From Methylotenera sp. (GTDB lineage: Bacteria > Pseudomonadota > Gammaproteobacteria > Burkholderiales > Methylophilaceae), in assembly GCF_013141425.1 (NCBI RefSeq), contig NZ_JABFRA010000042.1:1-46102 (forward strand): a DNA stretch of 46,102 nt. Direction: 5' to 3'. The notes under the pieces were generated by a model. It ran no database searches, was not told the origin of the DNA, and worked only from the letters and a program-made list of their open reading frames with translations. This document shows, piece after piece, positions 26,423-34,341 of the stretch (within the stretch, counting starts at the first letter, position 1; each line of letters starts with the position of its first letter). The position numbers and the translations under genes are program-made.

Positions 26423-26689
26423 TTGAATTTTCAAAATCGATTCGAATGACTCGAATAAAGAAATACATTTATTTTTGTGAAGCTTGTATTTTTCTATATT
26501 CGGCAAAGCATGAAGCGGGCAGGCTAATTTAATCTTACTACCAGAATTAGATTGGTTTTGCCTACCTACTTCACTTGGCAGAAATTCACGATTGGAATCA
26601 GATTCACTACTTAAGTAGACGGAATTGTCTAGATTTAATGGGTGCGAATCGTTTTTAGAGCTCACTGCATTTTCAGTTGAACCAAACAT
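26402..26689 (-). CDS. Possible small hypothetical protein downstream of chpA
   Basis: A 95-codon frame, not recognised. The ATG at 26689 is preceded on the minus strand by AAGGG with 6-bp spacing, a better ribosome site than chance would usually give. The product is polar and Ser/Asn-rich, with no signal peptide. Two cysteines (LACPLHALP and KNKCISLF) lie in its C-terminal third. It converges with chpA and overlaps its 3' end by 21 bp. Composition is more AT-rich than the neighbours. It may be a lineage-specific gene or a chance frame. Confidence 0.35.
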   Translation of the reverse strand: MFGSTENAVSSKNDSHPLNLDNSVYLSSESDSNREFLPSEVGRQNQSNSGSKIKLACPLHALPNIEKYKLHKNKCISLFESFESILKIQLAFNLQ

Positions 26690-27035
26690 AACACACCCTT
26701 TTTTATTTAGAAATTTCACCAAACTGAATCGCCACTAGTTTGCTATACCAGTATTTATCTAGTTTTAATTAAGTTAAACCTATTTTTTAATTGTTAAATA
26801 TAAGCTTTTACTGAGTACTATTTTAAATATCAAATGGAAAGTCTGTATTGATGTTTATGAGCCTTATCAGGATTCAATAACTAGAATTAGTCTGATCTAG
26901 CAGACTTTATATGACGTTTCAGTGGTAAATCAAATTTATTGTCAATACCAATATTCTTGCTAAGGCAAATTTATTGTCATTAACTCACCCAATTTTAGCT
27001 CTCTAAAACTTCACCAATAAGGTAAAATTTGCCTT
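26690..27035. other. AT-rich noncoding region upstream of dnaE
   Basis: About 346 bp without a supported gene. It contains a 14-bp direct repeat (CAAATTTATTGTCA at 26931 and 26966) and one arm of an inverted repeat reaching the dnaE start. TTGTCA within the direct repeats resembles a -35 box, but no convincing -10 partner at 16-18 bp was found. It should hold the dnaE promoter. No RNA gene was recognised. Confidence 0.6.
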
Positions 27036-27036
27036 A
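26961..27036. promoter_or_regulatory. Long-range inverted repeat overlapping the dnaE start codon
   Basis: TAAGGCAAATTT (26961-26972) is perfectly complementary to AAATTTGCCTTA (27025-27036), whose last base is the A of the dnaE ATG. In the leader RNA this would pair 12 bp across a 52-nt loop holding the AAGG ribosome-site candidate. A protein-binding inverted repeat is the alternative. Confidence 0.45.
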
Positions 27037-30000
27037 TGTTACAAACTAGTCAATTCGATTTAAAAGCCCTTTCATTTGTGCATTTGCGCTGTCACAGTGA
27101 GTATTCCATTGTGGATGGTATTGTGCGAATTGATGACTATGTAAAGCACGCGCTGAACGACAACATGCCTGCGTTGGCGTTGACAGATTTAAGTAATCTA
27201 TTTGGTGCGATTAAATTCTATAAGGCCGCTCGTGGCAAAGGTATTAAGCCTATTCTAGGTTGTGATATCTGGCTGGAAAATTCAGCCAATCGCGATCAGC
27301 CCTCGCGAATTCTGTTGTTGTGCCAATCGCACGCAGGCTATTTATTGTTATGCCAATTATTGAGTCGCGCCTACCTTAGCAACCAATACCGAGGCCGTGC
27401 TGAATTTAAGCGCGAATGGTTTGAAGAAGCAGGGACAGAAGGATTAATTTTATTATCTGGCGCTTTGGCAGGGGAAGTGGGTCTGGCTTGCGCACAGGAT
27501 AACCAAAAACTTGCACTTCAGTTAGCGTCTGATTGGGAAAGATTGTTTCCAAATCGATTTTATTTAGAAGTGCAACGCGTTGCTAGCACTGCAGATAACG
27601 GCGGTTTAAAAACTTTGCAAGAAAACTACATTCAGCAGGTGCGTTCCATTGCAAATGCTTTAAATCTGCCAGTGGTTGCCACCCACCCAATACAATTCAC
27701 CACCCCCGATGATTTTAGAGCGCATGAGGCGCGTACCTGCATTTCAGAAGGCTATGTGCTGGCCGATACACGTCGCCCGAAAAACTTCACTATGGAGCAA
27801 TATTTTAAAACCCAAGCTGAAATGGCAGCTTTATTTGCCGACATGCCTGAAGCGCTAACCAATAGTGTGGAAATTGCAAAACGTTGTAATTTAACACTCA
27901 CACTTGGCAAGAATTATTTACCTAATTTTCCAACGCCGAATAATGAAAGTTTAAACGAATACTTAGTCACAGAAGCTCGTAGAGGCCTCGCAAAACGTTT
28001 AGAAGTGCTTTATGCAGAGGAAAGTCTAAGACTCACAAAAAAACCGGCTTACGATGCACGTTTGGACTTTGAAACGAACGTGATCAATCAAATGGGTTTT
28101 GCAGGTTACTTTTTAATTGTGGCTGATTTCATTCAGTGGGCAAAGCACAATGGCGTGCCAGTTGGTCCAGGACGCGGTTCGGGTGCTGGTTCTGTAGTGG
28201 CTTATAGTTTGGGCATTACCGATTTAGACCCGCTAGAATACAACTTGCTGTTTGAGCGGTTTTTGAACCCTGACCGTGTTTCGATGCCCGATTTTGATAT
28301 TGATTTTTGCCAAGAGGGGCGAGATCGTGTCATTGATTACGTTAAACAAAAATATGGTTTAGATGCGGTTTCTCAAATCGCCACTTTTGGTACCATGGCG
28401 GCAAAGGCTGTGATTCGAGACGTGGGGCGTGTATTAGATTTACCGTTTCATTTTGTAGATGGCATTAGCAAACTGATTCCGATGGAGTTGGGCATTACGC
28501 TTTCCGATGCGCTGGTGAAAGAGCCGCAATTGGCCGAGCGCCGTGAGAGTGAAGAGGAACTGCGCGAACTATTAGAATTGGCTTTGAGGTTGGAAGGCTT
28601 GACCCGCAATATCGGCATGCATGCTGGAGGCGTATTAATTTCACCCGGTAAAATCTCTGATTTCTCCCCAGTGTATTGTCAGGCGGATGGCGCAAGTTTA
28701 GTTAGTCAGTACGATAAAGACGATGTCGAAGCAGTTGGTTTAGTGAAGTTTGACTTTTTAGGCTTACGTACACTGACTATTTTAGAATTGGCGTTGGTGA
28801 ATGCAAATAAACAGCGTGCTATTGAAAACTTGCCGCCACTCTCGTTTGAAACTTTACCATTGAATGACAAGGCAACTTTCCAACTGCTCAAAACTGCGAA
28901 TACCACAGCCGTATTCCAGCTCGAGTCTAAAGGCATGAAAGACATGCTCAAGCAAGCGATGCCTGATTGTTTTGAGGATATTATCGCTTTGGTAGCTTTG
29001 TATCGCCCGGGCCCGATGGATTTGATTCCAGACTTTTGTCGCCGCAAGCATGGTAAACAACGCGTGGAATACCCACATCCGCTCACGGAGCCTATCTTAA
29101 AAGAAACATACGGCATTGCTGTTTACCAAGAGCAGGTAATGCAGATCGCGCAAGTCGTTGCAGGCTACAGCTTAGGTGGAGCTGACTTGCTACGTCGTGC
29201 AATGGGTAAAAAGAAGCAAGAAGAAATGGATGCGCAGCGTAAAACCTTTACCGAAGGTGCTATTAAAAATAATATGACGGAGCGGCAGGCGACAGAACTG
29301 TTTGATTTGCTGGAGAAGTTTGCTGGCTATGGTTTTAATAAATCACACGCTGCAGCCTATGCGTTGGTTGCGTATCAAACCGCCTATTTAAAAGCCCATT
29401 ATCCAGCGGCGTTTCTCGCTTCTACCATGTCTGCTGACATGAATAATACCGACAGTGTGCATATCTTTTATGATGATTGTGCACCGAATCAGATTGAAGT
29501 CTTGCCACCAGACATCAATCAAAGTGAGTACAAATTTACGCCTGTAAGTAAAACACAAATCTTATATGGCTTGGGCGCAGTAAAAGGGACTGGACAAGCG
29601 GCGATTGAGGTGATTCTGCAAGCCCGCAAAAAAGACGGACCATTTAAAGATTTATTCGATTTTTGCAATCGATTAGATTTGCGTAAAGTGAATCGGCGCG
29701 TGGTGGAATCATTAATTCGCGCCGGGGCATTTGATCAATTATCACCAAGCCGAAACGCTTTATTGGCAGGAGTATCCATGGCGATGGCGGCAGCAGAGCA
29801 AAATAGTGCAAACAGCAATCAAAATAGTTTGTTTGGCGAAATTGCCGATAAAGCGGCAAATATTTTGCCAACCGTGCCAGATTGGTCTGAGCAACAAAGA
29901 TTGCAGGAAGAAAAAGCTGCACTTGGTTTTTACTTTAGTGGCCATCCTTATTGGGCCTATCAAAAAGATTTGAGCCAGTTTATTTCGACGACGCTTGCAA

Positions 30001-30530
30001 ATTTAACACCGAAAGAACAACCGCAATTGTTAGCGGGGATCGTGTCAGGGGTGCGTATTCGTATGACAGGCCGTGGTAAAATGGCGATTGTTGGTTTGGA
30101 TGATGGCACGACACGAGTTGAAGTGGTTGTTAACAATGAATTGCTAAATCAGCAGCAAGCTTTTTTAAAAGATGACCAACTAGTAATTATTGAAGGTCGT
30201 GTCAGTAATGATGAGTTTTCTGGAGGCGTAAGAGTTAATGCTAGAAAGATTTATGATTTACCAACACTCAGAAACAGTAAAGCCAGTTTCCTAAAGATTT
30301 CATGCAATGGCCAAGCGGATGCCGTTAAATTAAAAGAACTGTTAAAACCTTACTGCAAAAACACAGCCGATGAGCAGCGCGGTTGTGCAGTTAAAATTGA
30401 ATATCATAATAAAACCAGTAAAGTAGAATTAATGTTAGGCAATGACTGGCGTGTTGATTTACATGAAGAACTGATTGCGGGATTAACTGCGTGGTTAAGT
30501 CGTGAAAACGTAAAAATCCTATATAATTAA
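27036..30530 (+). CDS. dnaE: DNA polymerase III subunit alpha
   Basis: 1164 residues, the usual DnaE1 length (E. coli 1160). It is the replicative polymerase catalytic subunit. The N-terminal PHP domain begins FVHLRCHSEYSIVDG. The palm carries the catalytic Asp419 and Asp421 in MPDFDIDF and Asp573 in VKFDFLGL, matching E. coli D401, D403 and D555. The tandem HhH region (YGFNKSHAAAYALVAYQTAYLKAHYP) and an OB-fold near the C-terminus (about 1000-1080) are present. There is no intein. The start codon is part of an inverted repeat, and the AAGG upstream is further than ideal. accA follows after 67 bp, a gene order common in beta- and gammaproteobacteria. Confidence 0.98.
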   Translation: MLQTSQFDLKALSFVHLRCHSEYSIVDGIVRIDDYVKHALNDNMPALALTDLSNLFGAIKFYKAARGKGIKPILGCDIWLENSANRDQPSRILLLCQSHAGYLLLCQLLSRAYLSNQYRGRAEFKREWFEEAGTEGLILLSGALAGEVGLACAQDNQKLALQLASDWERLFPNRFYLEVQRVASTADNGGLKTLQENYIQQVRSIANALNLPVVATHPIQFTTPDDFRAHEARTCISEGYVLADTRRPKNFTMEQYFKTQAEMAALFADMPEALTNSVEIAKRCNLTLTLGKNYLPNFPTPNNESLNEYLVTEARRGLAKRLEVLYAEESLRLTKKPAYDARLDFETNVINQMGFAGYFLIVADFIQWAKHNGVPVGPGRGSGAGSVVAYSLGITDLDPLEYNLLFERFLNPDRVSMPDFDIDFCQEGRDRVIDYVKQKYGLDAVSQIATFGTMAAKAVIRDVGRVLDLPFHFVDGISKLIPMELGITLSDALVKEPQLAERRESEEELRELLELALRLEGLTRNIGMHAGGVLISPGKISDFSPVYCQADGASLVSQYDKDDVEAVGLVKFDFLGLRTLTILELALVNANKQRAIENLPPLSFETLPLNDKATFQLLKTANTTAVFQLESKGMKDMLKQAMPDCFEDIIALVALYRPGPMDLIPDFCRRKHGKQRVEYPHPLTEPILKETYGIAVYQEQVMQIAQVVAGYSLGGADLLRRAMGKKKQEEMDAQRKTFTEGAIKNNMTERQATELFDLLEKFAGYGFNKSHAAAYALVAYQTAYLKAHYPAAFLASTMSADMNNTDSVHIFYDDCAPNQIEVLPPDINQSEYKFTPVSKTQILYGLGAVKGTGQAAIEVILQARKKDGPFKDLFDFCNRLDLRKVNRRVVESLIRAGAFDQLSPSRNALLAGVSMAMAAAEQNSANSNQNSLFGEIADKAANILPTVPDWSEQQRLQEEKAALGFYFSGHPYWAYQKDLSQFISTTLANLTPKEQPQLLAGIVSGVRIRMTGRGKMAIVGLDDGTTRVEVVVNNELLNQQQAFLKDDQLVIIEGRVSNDEFSGGVRVNARKIYDLPTLRNSKASFLKISCNGQADAVKLKELLKPYCKNTADEQRGCAVKIEYHNKTSKVELMLGNDWRVDLHEELIAGLTAWLSRENVKILYN

Positions 30531-30597
30531 GCATTGTAGGATATAGACTTGTAAGTAAAAGTTACGATTATTAAGTCAGATAGATGAAAACCAATAT

Positions 30598-31569
30598 ATG
30601 AAAATAAGTTACCTAGACTTTGAACAGCCTATCGCAGAGCTTGAAAGCCAAATTGAAGGTTTGCAAGCTGCGCACGACGCGAATGAAGCGTTAGATATTT
30701 CTAAAGAGCTGATTGCATTAGAAAAGAAAAATAAAAAACTGTCGGAAGATATTTACGGCAATTTAAGTGCGTGGCAAATTTCCCAACTAGCGCGTCATCC
30801 ACAACGTCCTTATACATTAGATTACATTCAAGGCTTGTTTACTGATTTTGAAGAGTTGCATGGTGATCGAGCTTATGCGGATGATCCCGCGATTGTAGGA
30901 GGCTTGGCACGGTTTGAAGGTCAGCCTGTGATGGTAATAGGCCATCAAAAAGGCCGCGATGTTAAAGAGCGTCAATACCGTAACTTTGGTATGCCACGAC
31001 CAGAAGGATATCGTAAGGCACTACGCTTATTCCGTTTGGCAGAAAAATTTGGTATCCCTATCATTACCTTAATTGATACTCCGGGTGCTTATCCTGGCAT
31101 CGGCGCTGAAGAACGCGGTCAATCAGAGGCCATTGCACGTAATTTATACGTGATGGCGGAACTCAAAACGCCTATTATCGGGGTGATTATTGGTGAGGGG
31201 GGCTCAGGCGGAGCATTGGCGCTGGGTGTGGTTGACCAGCTATTGATGTTGCAATACGGCACATATTCTGTTATTTCACCTGAAGGCTGTGCTTCGATTT
31301 TGTATAAGAGCGCAGATAAAGCCTCTGTAGCGGCCGAATCGCTTGCAATTACCGCCACGCGCCTCAAAGCTTTGGGTTTGGTTGACCGTATTGTGCCAGA
31401 ACCCCTTGGTGGTTCGCATCGTGCGCCAGAAGTGGTGATGGAGACACTGCGTGGTGCATTAAAAGAAGAGCTTGCCAAATTAAAACCGAAATCAATTAAA
31501 TCCTTATTGGTTAGCCGTTATGAGCGCTTAATGGGCTATGGCAAATTTAAAGAAGTCGCAGAAAAGTAA
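30598..31569 (+). CDS. accA: Acetyl-CoA carboxylase carboxyltransferase subunit alpha
   Basis: 323 residues (E. coli 319). With AccD it forms the carboxyltransferase that moves CO2 from biotin-BCCP to acetyl-CoA, the first step of fatty acid synthesis. An N-terminal helical part ([17 protein letters not shown]) is followed by the crotonase-like core with [20 protein letters not shown] and the oxyanion-type [13 protein letters not shown]. The order dnaE-accA-tilS is conserved. The last 32 bp overlap the annotated tilS start, and a hairpin sits just past the stop. Confidence 0.98.
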   Translation: MKISYLDFEQPIAELESQIEGLQAAHDANEALDISKELIALEKKNKKLSEDIYGNLSAWQISQLARHPQRPYTLDYIQGLFTDFEELHGDRAYADDPAIVGGLARFEGQPVMVIGHQKGRDVKERQYRNFGMPRPEGYRKALRLFRLAEKFGIPIITLIDTPGAYPGIGAEERGQSEAIARNLYVMAELKTPIIGVIIGEGGSGGALALGVVDQLLMLQYGTYSVISPEGCASILYKSADKASVAAESLAITATRLKALGLVDRIVPEPLGGSHRAPEVVMETLRGALKEELAKLKPKSIKSLLVSRYERLMGYGKFKEVAEK

Positions 31570-32932
31570 CAAGAAGGTTACAGTTTCTGTAACCCATCCT
31601 TTAGTTTTACAACTCACTCAATTTTTAAGTAGTCACTTAATGTCCAATCAGCATGTGCTGTTGGCATTAAGTGGCGGCTTAGACTCTAGCGTCTTATTGC
31701 ATCTACTCACCGCCGTTAAACAAGTAATCCCTTTTGAATTGCATGCATTCCACGTCCATCATGGTTTAAGCAAAAATGCCGATACTTGGGCAGAATTTTG
31801 CCAGGCACAATGCCTGCTTGTTAAGGTGCCGCTTCAAATTAATCGTGTTAATGTCGATAAAAACGCCAAATTAGGCATTGAAGCCGCTGCTAGGCAACTG
31901 CGATATGATGCTTTACTCAACTATCAGATAAATGGAACTGTGCCAGATTTTATTCTGACCGCACACCATCAAGACGATCAAGCTGAAACGCTGCTTTTAC
32001 AATTATTCCGAGGCGCAGGTGTTAAAGGCCTGTCTGCAATGGCGACAATAGACACGTCTCGACGCTTGCTGCGCCCATTGCTAGATGTTTCGCGCAAGAG
32101 CTTACACGCTTATGCATTGCAGCATAATATTGCGTGGTGTGAAGATGAAAGTAACGATGACACGCAATACGAGCGTAATTTTGTGCGTCATGAAGTAATG
32201 CCAATTTTAGAGGCTCGATATGTTTCAGTTAAGCCAGTTCTCGCCAGAACCGCTGCGCATTTAGCAGAAGCGAATGATTTGCTTGATGCTTTGGCGCAGC
32301 TTGATGCTAAAAAAATTCTGCAAAAGAATAGCTTGTGTGTGCAAGGATTAAGTGCACTAGACCAGCCTCGCGTTAAGAATCTATTACGCTGGTGGTTCTC
32401 GCAAAATCAACTTGCGATGCCTACTTCTGACCATTTAAATGAAATCATTCATCAATTACTCAATGCCAAATCCGATGCAAATATTGATATTCAGCTACAA
32501 CATCTAAGTTTGAAACGCTATCAACAACGTGCGTACTTGTGTACAGAATATATGGCCAAATCATTTGATATGGTTTGGAATGGAGAGCCGCATTTAAATT
32601 TACCCAGTGGTGGTCAATTGCATTTTAGGCAAGTTCTTGGTTCAGGTTTGGCGCTAAAGCATGGCATGACTAAACTAAGAATTACCAAGAGAGCAGGTGG
32701 CGAACGCTTTAAACCAGACGCACTCAGACCTACCCGTACACTTAAGCATCTACTGCAAGAAGCAAATATTCCACCATGGCAACGTGAGCATTTACCACTT
32801 GTTTACTGGCACGATAACTTGGCTTTTGTGCCGAGTATTGGTGTTGCACATGAGTTGCAAGCGTCTAAGAGTGAGCTAGGTTTAGAGATTACATGGCAAG
32901 ATTCCGTAATAGAACCACAACTATTTATTTAA
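31538..32932 (+). CDS. tilS: tRNA(Ile)-lysidine synthase
   Basis: 464 residues. An N-type ATP pyrophosphatase that converts C34 of the minor tRNA-Ile (CAU anticodon) to lysidine, allowing AUA decoding. The PP-loop SGGLDS is at 45-50; [23 protein letters not shown] is the family motif, and TilS substrate-binding and C-terminal domains follow (GGERF and [16 protein letters not shown]). The ATG at 31538 lies inside accA and has a weak ribosome site. An ATG at 31640 would begin just before the PP-loop and looks too short. The true start is therefore slightly uncertain. It converges with tesA and overlaps its 3' end by 12 bp. Confidence 0.95.
   Translation: MANLKKSQKSNKKVTVSVTHPLVLQLTQFLSSHLMSNQHVLLALSGGLDSSVLLHLLTAVKQVIPFELHAFHVHHGLSKNADTWAEFCQAQCLLVKVPLQINRVNVDKNAKLGIEAAARQLRYDALLNYQINGTVPDFILTAHHQDDQAETLLLQLFRGAGVKGLSAMATIDTSRRLLRPLLDVSRKSLHAYALQHNIAWCEDESNDDTQYERNFVRHEVMPILEARYVSVKPVLARTAAHLAEANDLLDALAQLDAKKILQKNSLCVQGLSALDQPRVKNLLRWWFSQNQLAMPTSDHLNEIIHQLLNAKSDANIDIQLQHLSLKRYQQRAYLCTEYMAKSFDMVWNGEPHLNLPSGGQLHFRQVLGSGLALKHGMTKLRITKRAGGERFKPDALRPTRTLKHLLQEANIPPWQREHLPLVYWHDNLAFVPSIGVAHELQASKSELGLEITWQDSVIEPQLFI
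31576..31594. other. Hairpin at the accA/tilS junction
   Basis: GGTTACAG and CTGTAACC form a perfect 8-bp stem with a TTT loop, 6 bp after the accA stop. There is no T-run behind it, so it is not a typical terminator. It could be an mRNA-stability or translation-coupling structure within tilS codons 13-19. Confidence 0.4.
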
Positions 32933-33607
32933 CATCACTATTAGCTTTGGCCAGATGTTGTTGAGTATCAGTGGTTGTCCCAGTGCATTCGGGTGCAAGC
33001 TATCATTTTGAATCAAATGAGGTTTTGCTGCGATATTTTCTAGCATAAACGGTACAAGTGCCACTTGATGCTGCAGACTTAATTGCAAATAGGTTTGATG
33101 AAAGGTCTCCGTATACTTAGGGCCATAGTTAGGCGGTATGCGCATGCCAAGCAGTAGCACTTTTACTTTTGCTTTTTTGCAGAGTGATATCATTGCGCTC
33201 AGGTTGGCTTTCATTTCTGTTACTGGCAAGCCTCGCAAACCATCGTTAGCACCGAGTTCTAAAATGATGAGGGTGGGCTTTGTTTTGGCGAGCGTATTTT
33301 TAAGGCGAGTTAAGCCGCCGCTTGTGGTTTCGCCGCTAATGCTGGCGTTGATGACATCGTAATGATAACCTTGTTGCTGGAGTTTGTTTTGTAATAACAC
33401 TACCCAGCCTTGTGGCTGGGCTAGGCCATAGGCAGCCGATAAACTATCGCCATAAACTAGGATTTTAGTCTTAGCTAGTGTTTTAGGGTTTTCTGCATTT
33501 AATGTTGCAGCGCATGCAACGAAACTGAACCCGAGTAGACTAAACAAAGCTATTGTTGAATGTAGCGCCTTCAAAGCCTGAAGTCCTAAATAAATTTGCT
33601 TAGACAT
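32921..33607 (-). CDS. tesA: Periplasmic arylesterase/thioesterase TesA (SGNH hydrolase)
   Basis: 228 residues from the ATG at 33607; an upstream in-frame ATG at 33655 would overlap the divergent ABC gene and add an atypical leader, so the later start is preferred. A signal peptide or lipoprotein-like leader ends near FSFVACAAT. SGNH blocks are visible: catalytic Ser in VYGDSLSAAYG, Gly in INASISGETTSGG, Asn in LELGANDGLRG, and Asp/His in DSLHPNALGQ. The enzyme hydrolyses acyl-CoA thioesters and aryl esters in the periplasm. It is divergent from the YbbA-type ABC gene, the arrangement also seen in E. coli. Confidence 0.93.
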   Translation of the reverse strand: MSKQIYLGLQALKALHSTIALFSLLGFSFVACAATLNAENPKTLAKTKILVYGDSLSAAYGLAQPQGWVVLLQNKLQQQGYHYDVINASISGETTSGGLTRLKNTLAKTKPTLIILELGANDGLRGLPVTEMKANLSAMISLCKKAKVKVLLLGMRIPPNYGPKYTETFHQTYLQLSLQHQVALVPFMLENIAAKPHLIQNDSLHPNALGQPLILNNIWPKLIVMLNK

Positions 33608-33654
33608 TCGACCAACGAACGATTGAAAAATTAATAAAAAGCGGAAAAAAATCA

Positions 33655-34341
33655 ATGCAACAATCTCCTATCATTCAAGCACAACGCCTGACCTATGAAT
33701 TTATTAGCCATGATAACCATATTCGCGTACTTGAGAATTTAAATTTATCTATTTTTGCTGGTGAGCAAGTGGCGATTATTGGTAGTTCAGGTTCAGGAAA
33801 ATCAACCTTATTGAGCTTGCTAGCCGGTTTGGACGTGCCAAGTAGTGGTAGCGTTCAAATCCTAAACAAATCATTTAGCAGCTTAGATGAAGATGGCAGG
33901 GCGGCGATACGCGCGAGCAGTATGGGGTTTGTCTTTCAGTCATTTCAGTTATTGCCTTCTTTAACAGCCTTAGAGAATGTGATGTTACCACTGCAATTAA
34001 AAAATCATCCCCATGCAAAAGAGCTGAGCTCAGGGGCGCTAAATAAAGTTGGATTAAGCGCGCGAGTGCTGCATTATCCTAAACAACTTTCAGGCGGCGA
34101 GCAGCAACGTGTAGCAATCGCACGTGCTTTTGCCACGCAGCCTGCCATATTGTTTGCGGATGAACCGACAGGTAATCTTGATAATGCGACTGGGCAAGTG
34201 ATCATCGAGTTATTGTTCAAAATGAACGCTGAGGCTGGGACCACCTTAGTTTTAGTGACACACGATGCGGTATTGGCGAATCGATGCCAACGCCAGCTTA
34301 AATTAGTGAATGGCGTGCTAAATGAAGTGGTGACTGCATGA
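33655..34341 (+). CDS. ybbA: ABC transporter ATP-binding protein, YbbA type
   Basis: 228 residues of the LolD/MacB-like ATPase group. Walker A GSSGSGKS is at 43-50, the signature LSGGEQQRVAIARA near 142-155, Walker B ILFADEP next and the switch His in LVTHD. It pairs with the large permease whose start overlaps its stop by 4 bp. In E. coli the YbbA-YbbP pair sits beside tesA and is thought to act in lipid-related export or extraction; the substrate is not established. The symbol follows synteny. Confidence 0.92.
   Translation: MQQSPIIQAQRLTYEFISHDNHIRVLENLNLSIFAGEQVAIIGSSGSGKSTLLSLLAGLDVPSSGSVQILNKSFSSLDEDGRAAIRASSMGFVFQSFQLLPSLTALENVMLPLQLKNHPHAKELSSGALNKVGLSARVLHYPKQLSGGEQQRVAIARAFATQPAILFADEPTGNLDNATGQVIIELLFKMNAEAGTTLVLVTHDAVLANRCQRQLKLVNGVLNEVVTA

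Noticed and set aside
26690-27035. Possible small RNA or tRNA in the chpA-dnaE gap
   Set aside because: No cloverleaf, T-loop or terminator-ended structure was found; only AT-rich repeats are visible.
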